Part shown: piece after piece, positions 1 to 11,450 of the stretch
Layout of the letters: every line of letters begins with the position of its first letter
How positions within the stretch are numbered: position 1 is the first letter of the stretch
Source of the DNA: Diorhabda sublineata
Lineage: Eukaryota; Arthropoda; Insecta; Coleoptera; Chrysomelidae
Direction: 5' to 3'
Assembly (NCBI RefSeq): GCF_026230105.1
Contig: NC_079485.1
Coordinates: forward strand, 27,943,572 to 28,007,571
Length of the DNA: 64,000 nt
Position numbers and translations under genes: made by a program
The notes under the pieces: generated by a model
Seen by the model: the letters and a program-made list of their open reading frames with translations, nothing else
Databases searched by the model: none
What the model was told of the DNA's origin: nothing

Positions 1-92
1 TAGTCTAGAATATTGATCTCGGAATAATTTTTCAGTTCCATCAAATTTAAGAAAGACAGAGCTAGATGACCACATTAACATGTCAGCAAGTA

Positions 93-575
93 CGAGGCTT
101 GCTACTTAACTTTTGAGATAGACAAATATAAACAAATGTTTATAATTGGATATGGGTTTATTATTTTTCGAAATAATATAATTTGGCATGCGTTTGAACC
201 AATTGTCGAAGCATTTTTTTCCATTCCGAATGTAGTACCTCCAAAACATGTGATTTGAACGCATCAACTGCTTCTTCGGGCGTGAAAAACGTTGACATCG
301 CAATTTATTTTTGATCTGCAGGAATAAGAATAAAAATAAATCATTTGGTACCAAACAAGAACTGTACGACGGATGACCCATGAAATCTATGTTTTAACTG
401 TTCAAAAACGATTTTGATTGAACTGATGTCGTGGTGGAGAATTATTCGTCTTTAGCGATTTGTTTCTCTGTTTGCAGGTGTAATATTTAGAATTAACTGT
501 TTTACGTTGCTCTAATGGAATTGTGGCGACATATCCAATTACTATACTGTTGCAAGAAAGCTAAACTGTAAATAT
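93..575 (-). mobile_element. mariner transposon, 3' part only (C-terminal transposase)
   Basis: Read on the minus strand, 381-106 gives the C-terminal end of a mariner transposase. It has a MGHPSYS...PNDLFLF stretch, where intact relatives have the third catalytic Asp in SPDLAPND, then WKKCFDNWFKRM near the end. At the low-coordinate edge, TA precedes a terminal repeat beginning CGAGGCTTGCTACTT at 93. The same sequence bounds the related copy at 18480 (CAAGGGTTGCTACTT). Homology between the two copies runs to about 575 and then stops, so the 5' half with the HTH domain and first catalytic residues is missing. The frame is interrupted, so no active transposase is possible. Confidence 0.75.
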
Positions 576-2790
576 ATTTGAGTTAATTGAAATTTCAACT
601 GACTATCGCTTTTGACGCTTCAAATTCTCATATAGATCGTTCTTTTCTGTTCTGTTAATGACATGATGCGGATATGGGTATTTGCAATGATTTCCTGAGG
701 CAAAAATGTAATTTATGTAAATTTGAATGAGACTTGTAATTTTCTTCAAATCCTCGTAATTCAAAATGTTATCTCTTCGTAAAAAATATAAATAGTTTAT
801 GAAAAACCAATAATAGTTATTAAATCAATAAACTAAAAATAGCATGTGAGAAACTTAACTTGATTCAACATCATTCTATTGAAAATAAAATAATGGAAAT
901 TGTTTGATTACTATGAGATTACTATAAATGATATTTTTCAACATATATTCATGTATAAAATAGATAGTTGAAGTGCTTGATAATGATAATGATACAACAT
1001 TGATCTACGTAATAGCGTTAGAATAAATATTTTATAATCACGAATCGTAATGAAAATGCAGTTGTAGTAATTTTGAAAAACAAACTATTAGATTGAAAGT
1101 AATATGCATCCAGTTTTTCAAATTAATACATTCGTCTTCCTATTTCATTAACATAAAATTGTGGTTGTATTTTATGAGATAAAACCAAGGTAAACGTTAA
1201 TAATTTAAAATTCTCACTTATTAAGAGTTTAGTTAAAGAGTTTTTATCGGTTTATATTTTTACTACAGAGGTTCGATTATAAGCACTCAGTGAAAGATGC
1301 TTACAAAGGTCGTCGTCGTTACAACTTTGAATTACTGAGATGCGAATCCCAAATTAAGTTATATACGGTTCTTATATTAAGTAAAAGAAGTTTTGGACTT
1401 CGAGTTATAGGAAACACAACATTTAAAGAATTCAAGGTTCTACCGTAGTTGAAAAATAGAGATACTTCGAATAGCTCAAACAACATATATCAGATGATAC
1501 AAAGCTTCATAGTATCAAATATAAAAGTCGTATTAGAAAGTTAAAATAACTAACAGTAGTTAATCAGTTTGTAAAGAGACCACAAAAAAACGTAAGACCA
1601 GAAAATAGCTGTGGTTGCACATTAATCGTTTATAATGCCGAGGCTACACTCGAAGAGGATCGGATCGGAAAGAAAAAGATATTAATTCAATCCATTATAT
1701 CTGATTTTTTATACATCGATAGTTTAGTATACCTTCGATGAAACTAAACAGAGTAATAATGAGAATCAAACTAACCGGGAATGTTCAATAGGGAGAACAT
1801 TCGTATTTCGAAATTATGTTTCAGATGTCACTCTGAGTATTGATTATTTTATTTACTTAACAGTTTCAGTTCTCGTTTTTTGTGTGGACAACATCATGAA
1901 CATATTTCATATTATTTTTATACTTCAGCTCTTGCACATAGTGAAAAGATTCTTACGTATCAAAAGAAACGCTATAAAGTGGAATAACCCCATATAAATA
2001 TCCCTTATATAGAAATTATCACATGGGCAGCCAATTTTTTTAGCAGATTCTATATACTATGCTCTGTTCTTTGAACAAAAAATTAAAACGTGACCAGGCG
2101 TGACTAGTTTCGTAACTCTTAAGAAAAGTTTACTATTTATTATTTTTTCTTTGACTTAAATTTTTTAATAAAAATAATTTATATATTAATATCAAACGTA
2201 CCCAAATTACTTCCACCCATAACTAGATTATATCCCAAGTACATTCAAGTGACGAACAATAAGAAAAGTCGACGTTTTAGGCATATTCTATTGTACCCCA
2301 TTACAAACTCAACATCCCTTTTGCACAATTAGCAATTTGTGAATACTTGAAAATTTGGATTTTGGCCAGATTTTCAATGCTCACTGTGTAATTTAGCAAC
2401 ATAAAAACATTTATTGTAATGAGAAAGTAGCGGTTATAAAATTTGAAATTAATAAAAAAGTTCCTTCGTCTTGTTGGGTGGTAAGATGTTCTAAAGAAAC
2501 AGTCCTTCTATATTAAAACATCGTAGTGAAAAATTTATGCCATAAACTACTCTTCGGTTAATCCCTAGTCAATTCTTACATTCTTTCCATGTTATTTCTA
2601 GTCCGTTTGGCAAGTGTAAGGAACTCTAGTAACTATTTGCCAATAAAGGTTAGAAATTTTATTTTTTTTTCCATCAAATTTCACTAAAAATACGATTGTA
2701 AGTTTTTCCATTTGGTAGTTTAGTTTGGTTGAAACTTGCAAGATTCTAGTGTGATTGTGGAAAATTTGGAAGGGCCTTCAAAAATCGATC
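576..2790. other. AT-rich non-coding stretch, nothing recognised
   Basis: About 2.2 kb of AT-rich sequence with stops in all frames. I found no transposase, RT, RNA gene or clear inverted repeat. It is probably old decayed repeat or intron sequence. Confidence 0.5.
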
Positions 2791-2799
2791 CTTTAATGG

Positions 2800-3125
2800 A
2801 AAAACGTCAATCGTTTTAAATCATTTACAGACAAACAAACACAGTGGAAATAGTTAGTAGTATGCTTGGTGTTGGGAAATCTACGATTTCCAGAGTTATT
2901 AAAAAAGAGAGATGTGGCGAGTTTCAAACAGCACTTGAAGGTCCAGGAAAACAGAAATTTCAAATAGAAAATCATTTGAAAGAAAGACCTCGAGGCAAAG
3001 TTGATACGTTCTTCTTTAGAGAAGAATTTCCGACAGTAGATGAAGATCTTTCCACAATTCGAGATGATACGGATTACCTTGAAATGAATCGAAAAACATT
3101 GCGAAACGAACAAAATTTTTGTTAA
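2800..3125 (+). pseudogene. IS630/Tc1-mariner-superfamily transposase, N-terminal fragment
   Basis: The open stretch beginning at 2844 reads as a helix-turn-helix (SSMLGVGKSTISRVIKKE) followed by a spacer and REEFPTVDEDLSTIRDD...NRKTLRNEQNF. This matches the layout of N-terminal DNA-binding regions in insect IS630/Tc1-like transposases, where a GVS.STI.RV helix precedes a second subdomain with FPT...LL..I....... TL. The reading stops at 3123 before any DDE catalytic motif, so only the DNA-binding part survives. Similarity is by motif layout only, with no TIR or target duplication found. It could be a host HTH protein, but no continuation is present. Confidence 0.5.
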
Positions 3126-3655
3126 TTATCTAGATTAGCCTTTTTCTAAAATTAGAAAAAAATAAACATAATCTAGAATCTGGATGGTTTCATTTTAAAA
3201 ATAATGATCAAGTCTAATTTTATATATAAATATAATCAATATTTAAAACAATTATAGCATGATAGAATCAGAGCACTGATAACAACTTAAGTACAAAGAA
3301 GTTTATATTTATATTCACGTTTACCCAAGTAGAAAATCTATTAGAAAAGTCTGTCAAACGATTGTTTTATGCAAATATTAACAGGTCTGAATTCACTTAC
3401 TCTTTACAGAATCCTGTTAACGATACATATGTCACGTGGGACCGTTATCAGATAAAACTTTGTGATGCATCGTCTGGCAGCGATACTGATCGGTTTCTAA
3501 CACGAATTTAACCGACATTTAAATGAAATGCTGGAAGATGTACAAATACAAATAAAAAAAACAAGGTAAATTGATGAAATCCCACTCCGAAAATTGGAAT
3601 TCGGAAAAGTGGAAAAGATCAAGAATAAACCTCAAAAAAGCGGAGCTTATAATAT
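3126..3655. other. AT-rich non-coding stretch
   Basis: No coding or repeat feature could be supported here. Confidence 0.5.
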
Positions 3656-3659
3656 AGAA

Positions 3660-4222
3660 GGTATCTCATAGGTAATTTCGGTTCAATGAGCAAATGGCAG
3701 CGTTTGTTTAACCGTTTTAATAGTGAAGATTTGACCCTTAAAGATCGTTCGCGCTCAGCTGTGAGGAATATTGATGTTACAAGGGAAGCAATAGTACCAG
3801 CACTCGTCGATTATCAGACTACCTTGAACGTTCTGAAAATACCATAAATCGACATATGGAATCATTAGGTAAGATGTATAAAAGTTGTCGAATAGTGCCA
3901 CACGATTTAACTAAGATTCAAGCGAGTAGATGTGTAAACAACTCCTTGTCCTGCTGAAAGATAATTTTATTGAAATTATTGTTATTTGCGATGAAAAATG
4001 GATTAATCTAAGTAAAACGAACATGGAAAATAAGTGGTTAGACAAAGAACAATTACCAGAACCCATCGCAAAGAGAAGCCGACAATTTTTTGCATCTAAT
4101 CCCAAAGAATGGTTTTACCAAAGTCTCAAATAACTTTCTGAGCATTGGGATAGAATAGAATACGATGGGCAATATTTCAAATATCAAGACTTTTTTGTAT
4201 TTAATGAAATTATTTATGACTC
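3660..4222 (+). mobile_element. mariner remnant with large internal deletion
   Basis: Scattered frames give mariner transposase pieces in the right order. KWQRLFNRFNSEDLTLKDRS and the following residues match the HTH linker. Near 3985-4010, VICDEKWI contains the first catalytic Asp (the T/C-D-E-K-W motif). KWLDKEQLPEPIAKR follows the usual QWL motif. The reading then jumps directly to FFASNPKEWFYQSLK and LSEHWDRIEYDGQYF, which belong at the extreme C-terminus. The segment with the second and third catalytic Asp residues (HDN and SPDL) is therefore gone, by a deletion of several hundred bases relative to a standard mariner. Several frameshifts are also present. Ends were not resolved. Confidence 0.65.
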
Positions 4223-4494
4223 TATATACTACGACGGTAGACATGTATTTCTGGATGTGAAAGTAGTGTGAAACAGCTGAAACGAAATAGAAGATAAGTG
4301 ATAAGCTGACAACAATAAAGTTGAAATAATATGGAAAGCGATGAAAGTGAAATTAAAGAAGACTAGGCATCGTAACAATCTAGAATACCTGTTAGATATA
4401 ACTATCATTTTCATATATGATAAATGTATGATTGCATATTTAAAAATAGTAATAATTTTTTATTTTTAAAAGAGATATTCGTAAGATCTTTTTT

Positions 4495-4525
4495 TGACGT
4501 CATCTATGTGAGCAAGATGACGTCA
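4495..4525. promoter_or_regulatory. Perfect inverted repeat with two CRE octamers
   Basis: Two copies of the palindrome TGACGTCA (4495-4502 and 4518-4525) are arranged as TGACGTCATCT-9 nt-AGATGACGTCA, a perfect 11-bp inverted repeat. TGACGTCA is the classical CREB/ATF binding site. A third copy of the octamer occurs near 5749. There is no adjacent gene, so a regulatory role within the dys introns is only possible, and a chance or transposon-terminal origin remains open. Confidence 0.35.
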
Positions 4526-7017
4526 TCGCTAGAAGTTTTAATTGGAAATGTGAGTGTTGTAATACGATGATGGTCAAAGAAGTAACTGTCCTCGAATTTT
4601 AAGATATTAAAACATATACCGTCCATGCCGGTAAAAAACATCTACTTCTCATTTTATAATAATATCTTTCTAGACTTTTAATGTGTATTAAAACAACAAT
4701 TTGTCATTTTCCGCGGCACTGTGTAAAGACGCAATGATTCTCATTTGATTATAACTTCAGTTGAGAACCCCATTGATGAGTGCATTATACGTTCAAGTGT
4801 AAGCTCGTTATGTGATTTTGACATATAAATATAGTGTGTAAAACATTCTGAGTGCGCGATAGGCGTTACCAAAATGAACGCCCACAATGTTTTAAGATAA
4901 CAGTTCTTCCCTGTTTTTAGTAAAGCATTCCATCAACGATCGTACATGGAGTACGCCTCTCTTAACTTATATATACACTGAACAAAAGGACCTCTAAACA
5001 GGTTATTAACTGATGGTCATAAATCTAGAAAATGTTAATTAAGCAATGAATTAACCCGCAAGTATAAAGAGAATAGAACGATAAATCGTCACACTTGCTA
5101 CGCTGTTGGTCTAATTCCACGTACTTAACACTATAACAAAATAACTGTTAGGATTCGACTATTATGATAACGGATAGAATGATGGGCTTATGTTGTTTAC
5201 GTTAATTGTGATGGAATTTCATATCGATGGAAGAAATTAACAGTAAAATGGATGTAGTTGAAATTATGATACAGCGTATTATAGGTTAGATTATTGAGAA
5301 GCATTATCATCAGATTAAGAGGAGAAGCATAATTCATGGTCAGTAGATTTGTCTTCCTTCTATTGGACGCATTCCCTTGAAATTTTGTGGCAGTTTTCGT
5401 TTTTAGTTCTTCTATATGTTTCTTACTATCTTTCTTCACATATTCTTGTCCTTCTTTCTAAATTATCCTTAACTCACTATCTTTCTCTTCAGTGGAATTT
5501 CATATTGGAAAGTTAGGTTTTTGAAAACGCTTTTACGCTTTGGGAAGAAGGATCTTATTTATTCAATTGAGACATTCACTGTATTTTTAGCTAACCATAA
5601 CACTACGAAACACATGGATTGGAACTTTCAATAATTATAATGGATTTCAAAATTGAATGCAGTATTAATGAATTGTTATGAAATTATTTGTGTTATGTAA
5701 ATAATGACAAACTTATAAACGAATTTTGAGGATTTGTATTGGCCTACTGACGTCATAAGTCGAATTTTCGACTATTTGAAGTTGGGATAAACTCGTTCAC
5801 ATGTTACTTGGGTAGAAGATACGGTAAGAACAAATTCATTTACAATATATAGGATAGTTAAAAGTCAAAATTTAGTAACTTCAACCAGAACAGAAAAAGC
5901 ACATGTCAGCATTTTTTTCCGCTTCTATGGTTGGGCTCAAATCATCTTCTTCGTCACTAGGAGTTCTCAGTGGACTCTGTCACCATGAAGTAGCTGAATT
6001 GTTATGGAGCTTTATCAACAGACAAATTTCAATTTTACACAGTTAAGTAGCACCGTACAGAGTTTTAATATGAAATGTTTCGAGTTTCAATATAAACTAG
6101 AACTTTTTGGTGTTCAGGTAAAAACAAACCAGTAAAACGTCTTTGCTTGAACAAAATCTCTTTTCAATCATCCTCGCTTATTTCAGAATATCGAAATATT
6201 GTAGCGTTGAATTTTTGAAATAGTTTCATCTTTTGATTTTTGTTAATGTCCGGGGCTCTTCGAGGGCCAGACTTTATATAATATATGATTCTCTATCTAT
6301 TATTTTTTTCATTTATTTCCAAATAATACCTCAAATTTTCCACTCACCAATCACTATAACATCTAAATCCGTTCTATCTTTTCTTTAATATCATTATATT
6401 CTTTCATGTTCTCATTACTGTTTATTCTAAAACATTGGAATCGTTAATTCTCAATTCCATTCCTTAGTACAGTTGATACCTTTCTTATTTCCAAAAATTT
6501 TCATGCTGCTTTTATTAAAAAAACACTAGAGCTACCCTGTATGTAGTAATCATACCGGTTAATAACATTTATAATAGAAAATTACAGTATGAATGCAAGG
6601 AATTTAATTGATTCATTGTGAATATACATATTTAATTTTATAAAAATAGGCATATCGAATTTTTAACAGTAATCATTTCATTTGGCACCATATGAATAAC
6701 TGCCAGGTTTTGAAGAATCATTTGGTGTCAAGGGCATTTTTTTAATATGTAACCATTCGTTATACCGAAGCTTCAAATGTTCTCATTCAAATATTGCACA
6801 TATCATTCATTTACTTGAATTGAAAGAATTTGCCTCGCCTGTCTTTTGAACAAAGAGGAAGAAGAAAACATAATTCAAAAACTTTTTGAGGTCACTGAAT
6901 TCTAAAAAATAGACTTTCACTAATATAAAAAGCTTTGTATCTCTTACATAGCATAAAATTTCTTTGTTCGAATACAAATAAAAGAGATATCGTTGTAAAA
7001 TAATCAAATTTCGAGTA
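4526..7017. other. AT-rich stretch with little recognisable content
   Basis: I see no gene. On the minus strand around 5990-5890 a short frame reads LRTPSDEEDDLSPTIEAEKN followed by a Cys pair. This vaguely resembles the acidic C-terminal tail of pogo/Jerky-type transposases, but it is too short to call. The rest is AT-rich and unclassified. Confidence 0.35.
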
Positions 7018-7025
7018 CTCTAAGC
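7018..7025. repeat. Target-site duplication, left copy
   Basis: CTCTAAGC directly precedes the hAT terminus at 7026 and is repeated exactly at 9421-9428 after the other terminus. An 8-bp duplication is the signature of hAT insertion. Confidence 0.93.
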
Positions 7026-7302
7026 CAGGGCTCCGCAAAGTAAGTATATTGGCGTACTGGTGTACCTTGGTCGTTAATTGGTGTGCCTCGGAAAATAAGG
7101 TTGTCTCATAAACTCATAAGTAAGGGTATGAAAAATACTTAGTATTTTGATATGTAGGTACCTAGGTATTTTTCTTACCGTTACATATTGTTGTACTCCC
7201 GTCAAATCAGTACGTGTGCGATGTTTAAAGTCACCGCACGCTTTTATTTCGTTGCTTATTATTATGTTTATTATTGTAAGCGTGAAATAAATATTATAAC
7301 AA

Positions 7303-9285
7303 ATGGATAAATTCATTAAACGTAGAGTAAGTTTTTCAAGTGAATGTAATAAAGAAGAAAAAGAGTTAACGAAAATATGAAAGCTACATGAGTTACGGTT
7401 TTACATATTGCGGAGACTAATCTTCTCCTACCCCAAAATTCTTATGTGCGGAGAAATTTCAGGTAATAATTCAATGGTGCCCAGTAAACTAATAAGATAT
7501 TTAACCACTAAACACCCATCAGTAGCCCAAAAAGACAAAACGTATTTTCAACCTTTGAAGGACCAATCGAGAAAGCAGGTAATCTCATGAATTCGTCTTT
7601 CAAAAGCTCGAACAAAGCACAAAAAGCAAACTACGTGATCGTTAACATGTTAATCAAAGCAAAAAAACTACACTCTCTTACTGAAACTTTAGATTTACCT
7701 GTCTGCGAAGGAATTATCAATATAATTATTAACCAAGAAGCTGCTAAAGAAAATGAAAAAATACCTGCATCGCCAGGAACTATTTCTCGTGGAATTAATG
7801 ACATAGCTAACGATATTAAATCGACGTTGATTGAAAAATTGAAATTAAGTGGAGTTTTTGCGCTAAAAGTTGATGAGTCCACCGATATCAGTAGTCATGC
7901 GTATCTCAAATGTTTATACATTGATGGATGTGATTTGAAAGAGTATTTTTGATTTCGTTTGCCACTGCTTAACCATAAAACTGGTGAAGAAATATTTAAA
8001 GTAACAGACGAATATTTTAATGAACATAATTTGGAATGGGGCAACTGTATAAGTGTTTGCTTAAACGGGGCAGCAGCTATAACAGGAAAGGTTAAAGGCT
8101 TTATAACTAAGGCTGCTGAAAACACCCCAATAGTGAGAAACAACTTTGTTGTTTACACAGGGAAGCTCTCCAAGAAATTTTCAAAATCGTAAATTAGTCG
8201 CGACCACTGAACTATTGCCTTTTTAATAAAGTAAGAGGTCTGGCTGTTAAATAACAAGACTGGTTACGAAAAAGGATTTTATTATAAAAATTATTCTACA
8301 TTCGAATGCTCTCCTTCAATATACACCCTTCCCCTCGCCACACACCTCTCCATAAGGTTCCATTGGTAAGGGCCCCGTCGTTTTTTGCTTTACCGTTCCC
8401 ATCGACTCAAATCGGGTCCCTTTCAAAGCAGATATTTTTCTAACCTTTCAAAGAAATCTGAGCAGACCCGTTAACGTAAGAACTTTTGGACAGGAGTCAG
8501 ATTTTTTGGCACCAGCTTCGCACAGACTTTGTCATGTGTAATTCCTCGTGTAAATTTTTTTTAACCGTTTCTTTATCGGCGTTTACAGTCTCGGCAATCA
8601 TCCAGATTCTCATTCGACGATGTGCACGCACAATTTGGTTAATTTTGGTCACTGTTTTTGGAGCTGAAACAGAATCAAGAAATGGGGCAGCTCTTTTTTG
8701 TTGGGGCAGCTCATTTTTGTTGGGGGAGGTCACTTTTGTTTCATACAAAAATATGATGGATTTCTCGCGGGAAAATACTTTCCCGAATTTATGAGTTAAA
8801 AAATGAGACTGAGTGGTTAGGTCACAGGGCAGGATGGCTTGCAAAACTTGCATATCTGGCGGATATATTTGCTCTCTTAAATGAACTCAATAAAAAAAAT
8901 GCAAGGCAGAAATTCCAATATTTTAACATCGTTCGATAAAATGAAAGCTTTTGCGCTAAATTGAAACTATGGATCAGTCTCGCTACCAATGGTAATAATG
9001 AAACTGATTGAACTGATGGAAATTAAAACGGATCGCACTTTTAAATTAAAGTTTTCAGTAACAGATTTAGAACATTTTTGCAATACCTTTGCCATTTCCA
9101 CCGACCTATTTATGTGAATTAAGATTTTCGACTCTTACTGTAATAAAAACCAAAAAAAAAAAATAGATCGTCTCAAAACAATCGACAAAGAGATGAGAGC
9201 AACTTTGTCAACTATTACTCCAAATCCAGACCGTCTATACTCGATGTTTCGCATCAAATACATTTTTTACAATTTACGTTTTTGA
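7303..9285 (+). pseudogene. hAT transposase pseudogene, BED finger plus RNase H-like domain
   Basis: The gene starts at ATG 7303 (MDKFIKRR). The BED zinc finger region reads YPKILMCGEISGNN, then KLIRYLTTKHPS with only part of the Cys/His set left. An open stretch at 7587-7952 reads KLSGVFALKVDESTDISS, where relatives carry the first catalytic Asp (LDESTD). After a stop at about 7950, the frame continues with KTGEEIFKV and LNGAAAITGKVKGF. It is cut at CLFNK near 8230 by the nested mariner and resumes near 8672 with LLFHTKI, WISRGKILSR and WLAKLAYLADIFALLNELNK. The C-terminal dimerisation part has LRFSTLTVIKTKKKNRLKTI and ends near 9285. Several stops and frameshifts mean it is non-functional. 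This is the ZBED5/FAM200-like branch of hAT transposases. Confidence 0.85.
8234..8671 (-). mobile_element. mariner fragment nested inside the hAT
   Basis: It begins next to TA at 8232-8233 with the terminal repeat AGAGGTCTGGCTGTTAAATA. On the minus strand it encodes the mariner HTH region: VTKINQIVRAHRRMRIWMIA followed by ADKETVKKNLHEELHMTK. The frame then passes quickly to a C-terminal tail and 3' UTR (RNQSCYLTARPLTL in one frame). The DDE core is missing by internal deletion, and the 5' terminal repeat at the high-coordinate side is also absent. The hAT reading CLFNK continues at about 8672 as QEMG...LLFHT, which fixes the edges. It is younger than the hAT gene it interrupts. Confidence 0.75.
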
Positions 9286-9420
9286 TAATCATAAATATTG
9301 TTTAGATGATTAATAAATATATTTTTATTATTTGGAAATGTTTTTTTTATTTGTGGTGAACTTTTAAAAATTTACCTTTTCCTAGGTGTACCTTGAACAC
9401 AAGTAGTTTGCGGAGCACTG

Positions 9421-9428
9421 CTCTAAGC
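9421..9428. repeat. Target-site duplication, right copy
   Basis: CTCTAAGC is identical to 7018-7025 and directly abuts the terminal CTG of the hAT. Confidence 0.93.
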
Positions 9429-9785
9429 TGTGCTTGCAAAAAATTATACTTAGCATGCCAACTAAAAGTCATCATCAGTGTTTACCTGTTTACCTTCCAG
9501 AAACTTACCCAGTTTGGGAAGTAGAATATTTAGTTTGTGAATGTAAAAATGAGCCAAACTCCAAACAAAAACTGTAAAAAAATGTGGTTGAACTTCGCGT
9601 GCTTCCTTGAATGACAGAAACAATATGGCAGCTTTTATAATTTACGCTCTGTTACTAGATATGTATTGAATTATAACAATTTTTAGGTAGTAACTCTTAT
9701 TTTTATTCGATAACGGCTATTACGACTGACACTATTAGAAAGATTAATTTCTTACCAATCAAATAATCAAATCTATATACTCTAT

Positions 9786-9880
<95 letters not shown>
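9786..9880. repeat. Compound microsatellite (CT)n(AT)n
   Basis: A CT/TC run passes directly into an AT run of more than 60 bp. Length is likely polymorphic and prone to assembly error. Confidence 0.95.
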
Positions 9881-9992
9881 CTGCAATTCTGATTTACTTA
9901 AAGTTACTTAAAGTTATCATCTTCAGACGACATAAAGTTACCGAAATGGTATATGAATAAATCAGCCGATTCAAAAAAATGTAAGCCATTAT

Positions 9993-10195
9993 AACAAGAA
10001 AAACGCCAAATTAATTTTTCGAGAAACAAATATATTCAGCGAAGCTTTTGGACCAAATATTTTCTCCTAAAGAATTGGAGAAACAATTTGGCAAGAAAGT
10101 CACCGCAAACGAGTTTTGGATGTTTAAGAACATTAATGTGACCAATTCGATTTTATTTTTAATTAAATAGTTATGGTGCAATAATTATTCACTGC
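9993..10195. repeat. Duplicated block A, copy 1
   Basis: About 200 bp that reappear at 10898-11117 in direct orientation at perhaps 80% identity. Shared strings include GCGAAGCTTTTGGACCAAAT and GTTTTGGATGTTTAAGAAC. In one frame copy 1 reads KLLDQIFSPKELEKQFGKKV and then TANEFWMFKN without a stop, so it might descend from a coding element that I do not recognise. Confidence 0.75.
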
Positions 10196-10621
10196 TGTTA
10201 GAAACGGAGTTGAAAGTCGATATATTTACCACTGCGAAATATTCCACTATTGAGATTGGAATAAATACATTTGACCTCTAAGACGTATACAGTTTATAAT
10301 AACATCTTATTTCTTAAACATTTTTATTACTATATGTACAATACATCAAAACGATTCTTATAGTTTACGTGAGAGTCTTAAAGAAGCTACTTAAAATATT
10401 CTGGAGAAACTTTTACTGATTTTAATGATAAGTGTAGTTAAACTGACTGTATCAGCACAAGCTTTCTTCATGTAAACTTGAAATTATGTAGTACCATCTA
10501 ATTGGCCTTTGAAACTTGTCATACTAAAATTATAATCGTCTGACCTGTATACACAAAAAATGAATATCATACTTGGAGTTAATGATTTTCCTGTTTCTAT
10601 AAATATTCATATATATGATTT

Positions 10622-10623
<2 letters not shown>

Positions 10624-10681
<58 letters not shown>

Positions 10682-10683
10682 AT
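10624..10683. repeat. (AT)n microsatellite
   Basis: About 60 bp of nearly pure AT dinucleotide with one interruption. Confidence 0.95.
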
Positions 10684-10813
10684 TTTATTGGTTAGTGAAT
10701 TTAGAAATTTTGGCATTTTAACTTAGCATTAGCTTGAAATTTTGTCATGATAACAAAACACTATACTATATATTGAAAAAGCTTCGAAAATACTAGTATC
10801 TACTTTTTCGTTT

Positions 10814-10875
10814 TTACATTTCAATCAGTTATACTGTTGATTCCCAATTTTTGACGGCGCGTTCGCTTTAATCAG
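10814..10875. repeat. Duplicated block C, copy 1
   Basis: The sequence around CATTTCAATCAGT...TTTTTGACGGCG recurs at 11391-11450 in direct orientation with about 85% identity. It lies just before copy 2 of block A. Confidence 0.7.
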
Positions 10876-10897
10876 TCAGATAATGAAATTCATTCAA

Positions 10898-11117
10898 ACA
10901 AGAAAAACTCCAAATTCATTCTGTAATGAATTTTTCGAGAAACAAACTTATTTAGAAACAGTACTGCGAAGCTTTTGGACCAAATATTCTCTCTTGAAGA
11001 ATTGGAGAAAATAATATGGCAAGAAATTTGCCGCAAGCAAGTTTTGGATGTTTAAGAACCTTAATGTGACCAATTTGGTTTTTTGATTCGTTATGGTGCA
11101 ATAATTATTAATAACTA
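10898..11117. repeat. Duplicated block A, copy 2
   Basis: Direct repeat of 9993-10195, with small insertions such as an extra segment after ACTTATTTAG. It breaks the reading frame that copy 1 keeps open. Unit spacing is about 905 bp. Confidence 0.75.
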
Positions 11118-11390
11118 TTTGAAATAAAGTTAAAGGGGGGTCGATTCATCTATAATCAATAAAAACAAGTATAAATTATGCTACGGCTTAAATATATTTT
11201 TTCATTCTTCAAGAATATCTTTTTTCACTTCAATATGTAGAAATTTTTTCAGTAATTTGATTTAAAACCAAGAAACATATTACTCGGTAACTTAATGGAC
11301 CCTAAGAATTTATCGAGACTTCCTGAAAACTAATTGGACTGAAATATATCGAGAAAAAATCATATAGTATGTCATGAAACCAAAAGAAGT

Positions 11391-11450
11391 GCATTTCAAT
11401 CAGTCATACTGTCGATTCCTAACTTTTGACGGCGAGTTTGGTTAAATTAC
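11391..11450. repeat. Duplicated block C, copy 2
   Basis: Direct repeat of 10814-10875, shared around ATTTCAATCAGTCATACTGT and TTTTGACGGCG. The spacing (577 bp) differs from that of block A, so the array is not a simple tandem duplication. Confidence 0.7.

Larger units (their letters stand above)
7026..9420 (+). mobile_element. hAT transposon (ZBED5/SCAND3-like), complete ends, dead transposase
   Basis: The element is 2395 bp long. Its terminal inverted repeats are CAGGGCTCCGCAAA and, at the far end, the complement of CAGTGCTCCGCAAA (one mismatch). It begins CAG and ends CTG as hAT elements do, with perfect 8-bp direct repeats CTCTAAGC on both sides. It carries a degenerate transposase gene on the + strand and is interrupted at about 8234 by a mariner fragment. 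The perfect target duplication suggests insertion was not ancient, but stops and frameshifts rule out activity. Confidence 0.93.

Noticed and set aside
5890..5990. Acidic minus-strand frame like a pogo/Jerky transposase tail
   Set aside because: Low-complexity acidic residues and one Cys pair are not enough; no DDE motif was found nearby.
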